Positions 9,065-20,090 of a stretch of 64,000 nucleotides of DNA are shown here, in pieces. Made by a program: the position numbers and the translations under genes. The notes below the pieces were generated by a model that made no database searches, had not been told where the DNA came from, and saw only the letters and a program-made list of their open reading frames with translations. The number at the start of each line of letters is the position of its first letter. Within the stretch, counting starts at the first letter, position 1. Origin of the DNA: Marsupella aquatica (taxonomy: Eukaryota > Marchantiophyta); assembly GCA_973895155.1 (NCBI GenBank), contig OZ316897.1:16120001-16184000 (forward strand), given 5' to 3'.

Positions 9065-11433
9065 GGTTGAAGAATGCACCAGCTGAGTTCCAGAGAGTCA
9101 TGGATCGAATCCTTGTAGGTTTGGATTTTGTCAGATGTTATATTGATGATATTTTGGTCTATTCTTCTACTGTGGAAGAACATCAGCAGCACTTGCAGAC
9201 TGTGTTGGAGAGATTGAGAGCACATGGGTTGAAGCTCCATCCTAGCAAGTGTAAGTTCTTCCAAGACCAGATTGAGTATTTGGGCCACACCATATACCCA
9301 GGGGGATTGGGTGTACAGCAGACTAAAGTGGAGGTCATTACACAGATTCCTTGTCCTACTGATGTGAGTAGAGTTCGTGCATTCTTGGGATTGGCGAGCT
9401 ACTACAGGAGGTATGTTAAAGGATTTAGCCAGCTTGCTAAACCTTTGACCATACTCACTAAGTTGGATCAGGAATGGATTTCGGGTGATGACCAGGAGCA
9501 TGCCTTTCAGGAGTTGAAGCAAAGGTTGGCATCATCCCCTATTTTGAGAAGACCCATTTCAGGCAGACCATTTCAGCTACACACTGATTGGAGTGGAGTA
9601 GGACTTGGAGCAGTGCTGACTCAGAAGGATGATGAGGGGAATGAGTTTGTTGTGGCTTATGCCAGTAGATCAAACAATTCAGCAGAGGCTAAGTATAGCT
9701 CTTATGAGGGAGAGTGTTTGGCAGCAGTGTGGGCTGTTGCACACTTTCGTTGCTACTTGTTTGGTAACCCCTTCACCTTGATCACTGATCATCAGCCTCT
9801 TAAGTGGTTAATGGAGTCTGACAAGCTTACAGGGAAGCTTGCACGATGGGCATTGTTGTTACAGGAGTATGATTTCCAGGTGGTGCATAGGCCTGGAAAA
9901 GTGAACTTGGATGCAGATGGATTAAGCCGCAATCCATGTACCAGTCAGCAGGATGAGACTGGAGCCAGATGGCATGATGAGTCAGATAAGGAGATGGTGC
10001 CAGGATGGCATGCATCTGCCTTTCTTTGTTGGGTGCCAGCATACAGTGGATCTGTGGACTCTACTTCATTGGATGGAGTGGGTGATGAGTCTTCAGATGT
10101 GGATGTTGGTGAGGTAACTTCTGGACAACAAGATATTCACAATGATGTGAGAGTGTTGGAATATCTGCGCAATAGTTCTATTGTTGGCAGTGTTGATGCC
10201 AAGGACCGTGACAGGGTTCTACAGAGAGCCAAGAGGTTTCGATGGGAGGGAAACCATCTTTTGAGAGTACTGCATGATGGTAGGATGTTGGTGGTACCAA
10301 AACCATCACAACGAGTACATTTGGTGCGACATGCGCACGAGGAGTTGGGTCACTTTGGTGTGAAGCGCACTTACAGCTTGCTGCAGATGTAGTATTGGTG
10401 GCGTGGTATGCACACTCATGTCCAGCAGTTGATAGCTAAGTGTGTGGTATGTGACAGAGTGAGAGCATCATTTAATGCTCCCACTCCCCAGTTGCACCCG
10501 TTACCGATCATGGGTTTGGGATATCGTTGGAGTTTGGATTTTGCTGGTCCATTACCTCTTACCCAACGTCATAATCGGTATGTTTTGGTCATGGTGGAGC
10601 ACTTCTCCAAGTGGATTGAGCTAGTGGCGTTGCCAGATAAAGCCAGTGGAGGAGTTGCTGCTACATTTTTGGATTGTGTACTCAGTCATTTTGGAGCACC
10701 AACTGAGGTGTTGACTGATCAGGGAACTGAGTTCCGTGGAGAGTTTGAGAGTTTGTGTGAACAAGCTCTGATTGATCATCGCACTACCTCTCGTGATCAT
10801 CCTGAGGCAGATGGATTAGCTGAGAGAGTTGTGCAAACTGTGAAGAGAGGATTGCGTAAGTATGGCTTGCAGGTTGGTCATCTGGGAGATTGGGATCTCC
10901 AGCTACCTTGGTTAGCTATGGGCTACCATTTCAGTCGGCAAGCATCACTTGCATCCTTCTCACCCTACTTTTTGCTCTATGGTAGAGAGCCAGATTTGCC
11001 AGCAGCTATTCGTCGTCATGCTGCACCAGTTGTGAACTTGGATGATCCTGATGTTTGGGTCAAGGTGTGTTCAGAGAGAGCACGGGTATTTCAGAGAGTG
11101 ATGCCCATGGCTTTTGACAACCTTGCCATTGCCCAACATCGTGATACTTTGAGGTATGCCACTATTCGTGGAGGAGGTTACCGTGCAAGCATTCGACGAT
11201 TTCATCCTGGTGATTATGTTTATTTGCAGCAGACAGCACCCACGACACTTGATGTGACCGCAGGCCGGACAATCTTACGTGTGCGTGAAGTGTTGCCTTC
11301 TGGTGTCCTGATGTTGGAGGGACGCGATGGTATGGTTTGGAAGGATCATGTGCGCAACTGTGCACCATGTCACCTTCCTAACATTGATGGTACAGTAGAT
11401 CCAAGCTTGGCACATGTTCGTGCTGGCTTGAAA

Positions 11434-11574
11434 TGTATGTTGTGTGGATCTGCTCAGGGAGCAGCTACTATGTTGATTTGTGATAAGTGTTCTAGAGGAT
11501 GGCACATGTCATGTTTGACACCACCATTGCAGGTGATTCCTAGTGGATCATGGTTGTGTCCTCAGTGTCGGTGA
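11434..11574 (+). CDS. C-terminal PHD finger of the integrase polyprotein
   Basis: Residues CMLCGS...MLICDKCSRGWHMSC...GSWLCPQC give the C4-H-C3 zinc ligands of a PHD finger: two CxxC pairs 11 residues apart, a His in GWHMSC, and a final CPQC. The aromatic Trp before His and the Trp before the last Cys pair are the usual PHD hydrophobic positions. PHD fingers bind histone H3 tails; here one would sit where chromoviruses carry a chromodomain and could steer integration (inference). Confidence 0.85.
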   Translation, partial: CMLCGSAQGAATMLICDKCSRGWHMSCLTPPLQVIPSGSWLCPQCR

Positions 11575-11738
11575 AGCCGACTAGTTATCATTTGTGTTCT
11601 CTTGGCAGATATGGATTGCAGGTAGGTGATCGATGGGGCTCACTTGCACCCGGCCTCCTGATCTTCACACCTAAAAAGGTGTATATCAACCTTGTAGAAC
11701 TCATGGCTAGCTAGAGTTAGGGGACCTTACTCCCAGCT

Positions 11739-11748
11739 AGGGGGGCGA
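11739..11748 (+). other. polypurine tract
   Basis: AGGGGGGCGA lies immediately before repeat B1, the position of the plus-strand primer in LTR retrotransposons. Its position supports B1 as the start of the 3' repeat during reverse transcription, while the genomic ends are A1 and B2. Confidence 0.6.
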
Positions 11749-11885
11749 TTGTGGGTTTTGGACATGTGTGGACATGAGTTCCACTTGTATTCCATTCTCT
11801 TGTATTTGTGATGTGGCAGTGTGACTATGTCTGGATGTATGTGACAAGCGATGTATGTTGTGTAGCGATATGTATGCGCACGACA
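11749..11885 (+). repeat. repeat B1 of split direct repeat
   Basis: 137 bp from TTGTGGGTTTTGG to GCGCACGACA. It recurs at 12218-12354 with two adjacent substitutions (AAGCGATG versus AAATGATG). Only two bases (AC) separate it from A2, giving a CA-AC-TG junction that looks like joined element ends. Confidence 0.85.
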
Positions 11886-11887
11886 AC

Positions 11888-12217
11888 TGTCACACCATTC
11901 TGAGTAGTGTAGTAGTATATCGTGCTATTAGAGTATGTATGTTTGGTATGAGTGCTATTGGAGCCGATAAGGTTCTGTCAGGTTTGTGTGAGAGGGTACT
12001 TCTCACTTGTGAGGCATTGAAAGGTCATCTTTCAATGTTGAGCCTTGGAGAGAGAGGAGCTTGAGTGTGGCTATGGTGGCTGTGAGCTCCGCTTGTGTAA
12101 CATGGATTCCTTGAGTAGTGCAAGGTGCGTTGGCTTGACATACGTGTGTGATCGGATCGGTGCGGGATCGATGGGGTATTGTTGACCGAGATCGTTGTGC
12201 CGATTGTATGGAGATTA
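11888..12217 (+). repeat. repeat A2 of split direct repeat
   Basis: Second copy of A1, from TGTCACACC to GGAGATTA. Followed directly by B2 rather than by CA and flanking DNA. Confidence 0.85.
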
Positions 12218-12354
12218 TTGTGGGTTTTGGACATGTGTGGACATGAGTTCCACTTGTATTCCATTCTCTTGTATTTGTGATGTGGCAGTGTGACTATGTC
12301 TGGATGTATGTGACAAATGATGTATGTTGTGTAGCGATATGTATGCGCACGACA
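12218..12354 (+). repeat. repeat B2, right end of element
   Basis: Second copy of B1, ending GACA, which forms a short inverted end with TGTC at 2492 and is followed by the duplicated GATC. Confidence 0.85.
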
Positions 12355-12358
12355 GATC
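12355..12358. repeat. target-site duplication GATC, right
   Basis: Partner of 2488-2491; followed by TAATGCC, the continuation of the host repeat. Confidence 0.65.
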
Positions 12359-13520
12359 TAATGCCAACCCTTTGAGGAGAACTCTTGCATGCTTGAAATT
12401 GCACTGTTTGTGCATCCGAAAACCCCTCCTAAAATTTGTTTGCTTGTTTGTATGTACATGGTCATGAGTCATTACCCCGTGATGAAGCCACAAAACCCAT
12501 ATGCCAGCCTGGCCTAGGGATTCTGAAATTTGAATGAAAAATACACTAAGGTGCAAGTGGCACACAATGGCAGATGAGACTTTTGCCCTATAAAACTGAA
12601 GTGAATCGTACAAAAGTGCACTCAGACTTTACACTTGGTAACTCATCTCCACTTGGGGATAATGGCTAAACCCCCTTTGGTTCAGCACCCTTTGGGATTA
12701 CATCCCATTATCCCCTCTTGGGATGGGTCCTACACTTTGCCATTAGGGACGATGTCTAGGGTTTGGCTTTATCATCCATAAACCCTAAAATCATGGGATG
12801 GGGTCTGAGAGCCAACTCACATGTGTGGGTCCTCAGAAATGGCCCTTACCTGCAGCAAAATATTAGGGGAAAAGTAAATCTTGGATCACAAATGGACCTT
12901 CTCAAGTGCAACATGGCATGTGCTCAAGCAGTTTGTGTTCCTCATTGTCCCCTACAAGCAGAGGTAATAAAGCCACAGCAAAGCTTCCAGTGCCACACTT
13001 TTGCAACATGTCACTTTCTCCCTTTTGTTTGACAAGAAAGTTTGAGGTCAGTTTGAGGTCGGCACCTCAAGGGTCATAAGATTTCCGGCCCTTGCCCGTG
13101 GAAGTGCCAGTTTTATGGCATCAGGCCTGGCACACAAGGGGGTAACAGCATATTTCTCAGTCATTTGTATGCTGCCATCAGTCAGGTTTATGGCCGATGA
13201 CATACAAGTTGGCTCTGATCACCTTTGGAGGAAAACTGTTACGTGCTTGAAATTGCTGGGTTTACTCATCCTTTCCCATTGGAAAGGGTTAAGGATTAGG
13301 GTTTATCATCCAGAAACCCTAAAACCTGTGTTCCATCTCAGAATCCATTGGGATCGGATGCCAATGTTCGAGGACGACTGTTGCGTGCTTGAAATTGTGA
13401 TAGATTTGAAGAGTGATGACGAGAAGTTCAGGATAATGTATATCGATCAGGGCACTACGTTCTGGGATGAAATCGGATGTCAACCTTCCAGGAGGACAGC
13501 TGCTTGCTTGAAATTGTGGC
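12359..13520 (+). repeat. host satellite-like repeat, right flank
   Basis: Degenerate copies of the repeat seen left of the element: GAGGAGAACTCTTGCATGCTTG (about 12375), the hairpin-forming TTTATCATCCATAAACCCT (12769), TTTATCATCCAGAAACCCT (13301), and GACTGTTGCGTGCTTGAAATTG (13375). Copies are separated by unrelated sequence, and no gene is supportable here; the 89- and 161-codon frames are repeat-derived. Confidence 0.6.
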
Positions 13521-13943
13521 AGATTGTCCTCCCAACCGAACAGAAAAGAAAAGATGAAGTTGGTCACGAGGAGTGCGCGAAACTGTTTACGAAGGTGTGA
13601 AGAACTGCTGGCCAGACTCCGATTTATCACTCCCAGCAAATGTTAAAAATTCATTCCCACCCACTGGAGACATTGTACATTTGGATTACGTACATGCCAT
13701 GACAATGAAATAGAATCCGTGCCGTCAGGAAGTAAAATTGTTCACAACCATCAGAATCGGGCCAAAGCTTTGGCAACAAGAATTAATAGGATCTCCAGCG
13801 TTTACATCCACGGTGGACAAAATCTACATTACATTGGAAAGGGGTTTGCAAGTACAAGGGCAAAGGTGCTCCAAGCTCTCATCTCTCCTAAGGAGCATCT
13901 GCAGATAAGATCGTCATTGCATCCTAGTCGAGTACGTTGTCCA
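13521..13943. other. spacer downstream of the LAS1-like gene
   Basis: No supportable gene or repeat. It will contain the 3' untranslated region of the minus-strand gene that ends at 13944. Confidence 0.4.
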
Positions 13944-16900
13944 CTACAAGACGTGAACTGCAGCCTTTAAGGACTCAAATTGTTGTGGAGTAATAGGGAT
14001 AAACATGCCTTGCTGTAGTAAGCACCCCTGTAAGAGGGAACCCGTATTAGTCTGCTCTTGTTGCTGACCAATTAGGCGGTTTGGGATCACCCCAGACGCA
14101 TTTACAACACCTTCCTCATCTACCTCCATAGGGCTGTCACCTTCAAAATGCACATGGCGGCCTACTTTCTGGATTTTCTTTCCCCTTGTTCTATCCACCT
14201 GCTCATCAGTAGTCCTTTTCCCCACCACCGGCTCCACCATACCACCAGTCGCCAAATCGGTCTTGTCCACTGGCTCTCTTGCAGCGGTTGTGCTAGCAGA
14301 AGTTTCTCTACTACCCTCTGCTGTTATGGGGACACCACGTTCAGTTCCATGCACATGATTATAAAAATCCAGAGATGGTAATATCCCGAGCGAATGACAT
14401 GGGGAAGGTATCATGCCAATGGCACACGGTCTCCAGTTCTCAACCACAGTCCACCTTTGAATTTCAGAGCCCTCTTGTCTCAGTGCAACACTGGGGGTGA
14501 GCATTGAATTGTGGTTGAATCTTAGGGGACTGCCGGCAGTCTGCTCCTCATTGCGTAACCCATCTCTGGTACTTTGTACAACGTGCTTTTGAGAAGCGAG
14601 CCTGGCGAAAAAAGCCTTCTGTTGTCGCCTGGCGACCCCAAATGCCGGCTCCATGGTTGATTCCGACCCAAGGCTTGAATCATCTCTGTCTGCAGGACTA
14701 GATGCAATCAAGCTATCAACGGACCCCTCCTGGAACCTCTCCTCTCTTACGCTGTTTACACTAGCCACTTGGTTTTCAGACGTATCCATGACATTCCTAT
14801 GAAGTCTTCGCATGCTAGTGCCAAGTTGGGCAAGGGTAGCTACGCGATGTTGATATCTTTCATTCCCCAACTGTACAGCGATCAGTGTTACAAGGCCAAC
14901 TAGCGGTTCCTGTCCATTCGATGTAGATAGACAGAGTCTTAAGAGATCAGCTAGAATCTCCTTACTAAGATTTGGCTTTACAAAAAGCGAGTTTGATATT
15001 TTCAGGAGTTTTGACTTTCGAGGGTCGTTCTCAGTCGAGTCCTCGCTGGCCTGAACAAACCTCTTACCGAGAAGCCAAGAACACCAGGTTATTAACCGAT
15101 TCCTTTGCAAAGAATCCGTTGAGCCGGGATCTGTCAACTCATCGATATTGAGGTCTGGTGCCTGAGAACTAGTTGGTCCTTTCCCCTCAAGCCTCCGCAA
15201 TTTCCCACTTCGTGGACAGCTTTTATTGATGTGCTTTACAATGGCAACTAATAACATTTCCGGTAATCTAGGCAGGTGAGACGAAAGTTCCCTTAGGGTT
15301 AATTTCCATGCACTGTCCATAGCAGATGCCAGGTCAGTACCATCCGTTGAACCTGTTGCTCTAACGGACTGTTTGGACTGAACTTCATCCTCGATAGGCA
15401 GTGAGTCTTGCTCCAACAGTCCATCATCGACTAGTGTGGAAACCAGATTCAACATTGAAGATAGCGACAGATCCAACAGCTCCTTGAAGAGTGCTTTCCT
15501 TAGCTGCCTCTTGACTGCATGAACAATGATACTCAATAACTCAGCTCTTTCGCCAACCAAGGAAAGAATCAAACCCCCACGGATCCTGATATTTCATGTC
15601 AAATCTTTTTTCAAGACTGCAGTCTGGGAAATGGCCGAGCAAATGCAACCCATTCATAAACCACAAAGCTGGACAGGAAAAGATCGAAATGCTCGAGAAA
15701 AATGGTCAACCCACCTCTCAAACTTTCCTGAGGGAATACTTCAGGGAGCTCTTCCACCTTGCTTTCTGACTCCTGCTCCTCTTCGGACTGCTGCGAATTA
15801 GTAGCTATGGGGCTTGGATTCAAAATGTCAACCACAAGGAGGCAGTGCTCCACAAGCTTGGACTTCAGCTCCAGCCTGACATTGACCAATGTTTCCTTCT
15901 GCTGGTCCCAGTACTGCAATTTCAACCATGCCAGTGCCTGCATTCCATTCCAGGATGCATTTAAAAAATCCAGGACTCAGTAAGCTCATGCTAAGTTGAA
16001 TTTTATTTCACTAAGGTTGGTTTAAACAAACCCAACCGTCCGTCTCAATCACTTATGAGTCGGACACGTTCCTATATTTTCAAATTTTTCGTTCAGAAGC
16101 AAAATTATTGGACCACTACAATCTCACTACTTACAACCGAACACTTGTTATGACGCTGAAGGGTCCGGCAAGTCAGGGATTCCATTGTTGCTTCATATTC
16201 TTGTCGGAGATGAAACTGACTGAACAATAAGACCTGTTCTAAAATCCAAAAACCGGAACTACGACAAGTCCCTTTTCTGACCAAGAAACACCCTACGCCG
16301 GTGTCTCTCTTACGGTAATAATCGTTTCCATGTAAAGAGGCAAGAAAAAACATCAGACATGAAGCCGATCATTTGAGACTTATCGCGAATCTCCCCTCAA
16401 TAGTGAAACAAGGAAATGAAACTCACATCCACACCCGCGCAGTACTAGGGTTATAATCTTGCATCCCAGCATATGCACACTCAATTGCCGAAGCTTTAGT
16501 GAGCAACTCGAAGGATGCTTAGTCTCACGAAAAGTTAGACTTTGCCTCATGACGAATCAGGTTTCCACGGAAATCCTTCGACTCCCGCACACTGAAAGGG
16601 GTACGGCTTTGTATCCTTGACATAAAAAAGCGTCGCCTATGCTTTACTGGTTGAACTGACAGGATGCCTGACGTCAGAAAAGTCAACTTCTATTTCAAAT
16701 CACGATTTTTCACTGAACATATTATCGAATTGGTTGTCGTCTTCAGTACACAATGTCCCCTCAATGTGAAGCAAGGAATGCAACGTTGGTACATTCCCGC
16801 GCAGAAAGAGGGCTCACTTGTTGCATCTCATCAATAAGCACACTACATTGCGTAAAGCCCTAGTGAGCAACAAAGCGGATGCTTAAGACTCACGAAAAAA

Positions 16901-18779
16901 TGTGCTGACTAATATGTAACTGCAGGAACAGGCAGCCCAGAATTCAATAGTGGTCAACTCTGTGCCACGGGGAAACTTCCCCACAGTATATTCCAATCGT
17001 AGTAGGATGAGTCCCTTTGCCCAACTTGGGACATATGGACTGAGACTTGCTGCCTATTATCTCTCAAATTTGGGGAATAATGGAGGGAGATCCAGGGACC
17101 CCATGGTGCCTAGGTACAGGGCTAACGTGCAACGAGGCCACGGGACGAAATTGACTAGGCATGACGTGGAAGTAAGTTTGTAAATGAAGAAATTTCAGAG
17201 GTTCCTCCTAATCTGGGAGAATGAATATGGAACACTAAAGTGAAGGTGACCAAAGAAAAAGGAAGCAAGCCATGGTCTGGTCCACACGTAGACTTTTTAA
17301 GTGATCCTACCACAACCCATGGGACCAACCTGTTTGCTTGCAACTTGCAGAAGGGCTAGTCCGGGGAGTTCGGTGTGTGCGGCCTCTACAATAGAACAAA
17401 CAAACGATGGAAACGGACAAAGCGGGTGAGAACAAAATTTCAAGGTCGTGGCAGCCAAAAACCCCGAGTCAATAGTGCTAAGAAAATCAACACCAGATCA
17501 TCATCACAATGCGCTTTCGTGCCAAATGTACTCTCCAAGACACGTACTATAGCCAGCGGTGTGATAACCAGGATAATAACTAAGTTCAGGAGAAAGACAG
17601 GGCTTCGACTTACCTAAAGTGTGGAACACGACAAAGTGAACGGAGACGGTGATATGATGATCAGGAAAGTGATTAGATATCAACTAGGCCTATGATGAGA
17701 GTTTGCTTATAGAGACTAGCAGAACGATCACACACCATGACGAATGTCAACCAGCAGGCGAGGTAATCCTGCGAACTCTGCTCGATCAGCAACTGATGTC
17801 GTATTACGCTTTTGTGACTGATCTACAACGCCATTCACCAGCCTGCTCCAGGGCCACCCACCAAATTATATTATTCGAGGTCTGACCATGGGCACTCTCA
17901 CAAGCCTCCTGCACGCTTTGAAAATGCACTCCATGAGCTCTGACTGAACACAAAATGTTGCTTTACATAAAAACGCATACACATTTGCAACTTGGGAGGC
18001 CATCGAACTAACCTCTGTATTGCCATAGCATACATCATCCTCAGCATTTCTTCTGGTAGGGGCGATTCTTTGAGCATCCCGTGACTGAAAAGGTCCAAAC
18101 ACAGCGTTTCAACACAATCGGTCTCTCAAGAGAAACCACCCAGCCGCGAAATGAATAAGTAAAAGAAATGGTTAGGCGCATCAGCGCCACATTCGGCGAC
18201 ACTAACATAACGGCACTTCGATTCCAAGCGCATATAGCAGAAGACATTTGCTTCTGCGAGGTACAATGCGAAGTAATGTCTGGTTATAAGTTATGAGCAA
18301 CAAGGCGGTCGTGTCATGCGTAGCCGTTGTCATCGTGGGTTTACTTAGTAAAGTTGAAAAATGACTCACTTGAGTTGCGGATCCCTCTGATGGATGCCAA
18401 TGATAGCAGCAGAAGTTTCCACAGCTATGGGTACTTTTCCTCTGCTTTGCCATGCTGCTATCTGACACCAGAACAACTGTTTCAATCAGATCTTCGTTTT
18501 TCCCGTCAGTTGCAGCACAGGAGAGAATACAAAAGAGATGTATAAAACATTAATGACTTACCTAAGACTCCGTTAGCCAGATAGGGTCTGAGTAGAGAAG
18601 CAACACAACAAGAATTATGCGAATGAGAAATAGCTGACTAGAGAAGTTCTCGAACGCACTCTGTCCAGGGCACCTGAGATACGCTCCGGGGAATCTGAGA
18701 ACAGTTCAGTAGCCACCCAATTCCAATGCTCCCAACTCTGCCATGGCACTTGTCGCAAGCTGGACCGCTGTTTCCCCAT
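13944..18779 (-). CDS. LAS1: LAS1-like pre-rRNA processing protein, multi-exon
   Basis: Minus strand. Exons with GT-AG borders and matching phases: 18779-18660 (ATG start; VPWQSWEHWNWVATELFS), 18461-18370 (AAWQSRGKVPIAVE..), 18084-18013 (PLPEEMLRMMYAMAI), 17842-17736 (LVNGVVDQSQK ... LLVDIRH), then about 15937-15715 (ALAWLKLQYWDQQK) and a long last exon to the TAG at 13944 (about 540 residues, with WRPCAIGMIPSP near the end). The N-terminal part is the Las1 HEPN domain. Las1 with the kinase Grc3 cuts the ITS2 spacer of pre-rRNA in the nucleolus. The HEPN motif R-H-x3-H is split: exon 4 ends in RH, and the exon that should give the rest was not found between 17735 and 15938. The join between the last two exons is also uncertain. 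Confidence 0.85.
16400..16940. repeat. direct duplication within a LAS1 intron
   Basis: Two related stretches about 360-380 bp apart (around 16430-16535 and 16790-16900) share CCCTCAATAGTGAA-like, AAGC-ACT-CATTG and GTGAGCAAC-GGATGCTTA phrases. Part of the intron between LAS1 exons, where the missing exon would be expected. Confidence 0.5.
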
Positions 18780-19876
18780 TGCTGTCTCACATAACTACGC
18801 ACACAAACAAAAATCAATGCAGAGAAAAGATAACATTCATACACCTCCAGATCAGGACAGAAACAAAGCATGCAAAGAACAATGACGTAGCGAACAACGC
18901 AACGAACCTTTGCTCAGGTCCACCGCTGAACTGTAAACCTAATGCAGTTCTCCCATCCGTTCAGCGCCCATCTCAGCAGCAACATGAGCTCCAAACGGAC
19001 CTCCTCGACATCTATATCGGCTCCAGCTCAAGCTCGATCGCTCTGAACACCCACCACGCACTAAGAATTCCCGTTGAGTCCGTTAATCGACGGAAAACTT
19101 CCACGAAGAAAAGGAGTACCGCGTTTTCTCAGAGCGCAACAAGGTTCTCTCTACCAAAAGCCCACATCTACCTCAGCCCGAGGCGCATTGTTCTCCACAT
19201 CCAATGCCCTCGTCACACTGCAGATCATGCACAGCCCACACTAGGAAATTTCAGCTCAGGCTGGGAATTCCCGTTGATCAGGCACTTCACCGGCAATGTC
19301 CACAAAGAAATGGTTAGGGTTTTCCTTCAAGGGGCTGTTGCAGTTTAGGGTTTTTGTTATTGACAAGTTTTGCAAAATCTAAAGCCTATAATCTCGATCC
19401 TAATCCAGAAGTGAAACTTCTAGACTGCTACTTGGATGTCATAATTGACACTCGACGTGCAGATGGAAGATAAGGATTGAGGGCAGATGGCCCAGCTAAC
19501 TTGAATGTATTCACTTCTATTTATGCTCTAAAGAACTGACACTGAAGCTAGGCTTAGTCACTTGGAGGACAACTTCCACAAAGGACCTATGGCGCCTGGG
19601 TTAGGGTTTTTTTTAAATGGGCTGGGGCAGCTTTGGTTTTTGTAAGATACAAGTAGTGCCAAATACTAAACTATAATACAAGGTTGAGCCAATTTTTAGA
19701 GTGGTCGTCATTCAAATTTGTAGGGCACAAAAAATAAGAAAGCTGGTACAAGGAAGGAATAAAGACAGAAGAAATTTAATTTAGTGCAGATAAAAAGGGT
19801 CACACCAATGTCTAAAGAGTGTCTAACTAGGAGGGAATCAAATGGGATAAGCAAACCAAAAGAGTAAGTCACTAAC
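18780..19876. other. upstream region of the LAS1-like gene
   Basis: The LAS1 promoter and 5' untranslated region should lie here on the minus strand. A 201-codon plus-strand frame (18743-19348) overlaps LAS1 exon 1 antisense and shows no family motif; I treat it as chance. No TATA or RNA gene is evident. Confidence 0.4.
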
Positions 19877-20090
19877 ACAATGCACAAGGATCAATGAGTA
19901 TCATCTCTCCATGATCCATGACAGGGAGTATTGTACATGCTCAATAAGGTGTACATACTCAGACAGAGACTATTGTACATACTTAATAACATGTACATAC
20001 TCAATAACACAATGCACAAGGAGTATCCTCTCTCCATGATCCATGAGAGAGAGTATTGTACATACTCAATAAGGTCTATATAATTATGTG
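19877..20090 (+). repeat. tandem repeat of about 130 bp, two copies plus short sub-repeats
   Basis: CACAATGCACAAGGA ... CTCTCCATGATCCATGA ... TATTGTACATACTCAATAAGG occurs twice (from 19877 and 20008). Inside, TACATACTCAATAA-type phrases recur four to five times. Non-coding. Confidence 0.75.

Larger units (their letters stand above)
8136..11574 (+). pseudogene. pol: reverse transcriptase, RNase H, integrase, PHD finger (interrupted)
   Basis: RT starts in the gag frame (RDLVESWEPQLG.., RMCGDYRPINRQT, FSSLDLRAGYHQ), loses frame at about 8687 (two-base loss), continues one frame over, is split by a 307-bp MITE, and resumes with the catalytic CYIDDILVYS at about 9147. RNase H shows LHTDWSG, YEGECLAAVWAV and TDHQPLKWL. 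Integrase has the HHCC zinc site (RHAHEELGH ... KCVVC) and DDE core (SLDFAGPLP, LTDQGTEFRG, HPEADGLAERV). TAG 10390 splits the zinc site; a CAG-to-TAG change would explain it. The end carries a PHD finger. Enzyme identities are firm; this copy is defective. Confidence 0.9.
2492..12354 (+). mobile_element. Ty3/gypsy-type retrotransposon with DNMT and PHD modules and split direct repeats (defective copy)
   Basis: A 9.86-kb element with TG...CA ends and a GATC duplication. Order: A1 (2492-2821), leader, gag-protease-DNMT (4188-8135), RT-RNase H-integrase-PHD (8136-11574), polypurine tract, B1 (11749-11885), A2 (11888-12217), B2 (12218-12354). A1/A2 differ at about 3 of 330 positions and B1/B2 at 2 of 137, so insertion is fairly recent. 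RT-RNase H-integrase order and the HHCC/DDE integrase place it in Ty3/gypsy. The coding region has three in-frame TAG codons (4488, 8133, 10390), two frameshifts in the DNMT, one in RT and a MITE in RT, so this copy is unlikely to be autonomous. The C-terminal module is a PHD finger; no chromodomain was seen. Confidence 0.9.

Noticed and set aside
16105-16353. Candidate LAS1 exon 5 (EATMESLTCR...)
   Set aside because: No usable AG acceptor in the required phase and poor match after the first three residues; kept only as a remark.
18743-19348. 201-codon plus-strand frame
   Set aside because: Overlaps LAS1 exon 1 in antisense and has no recognisable domain.
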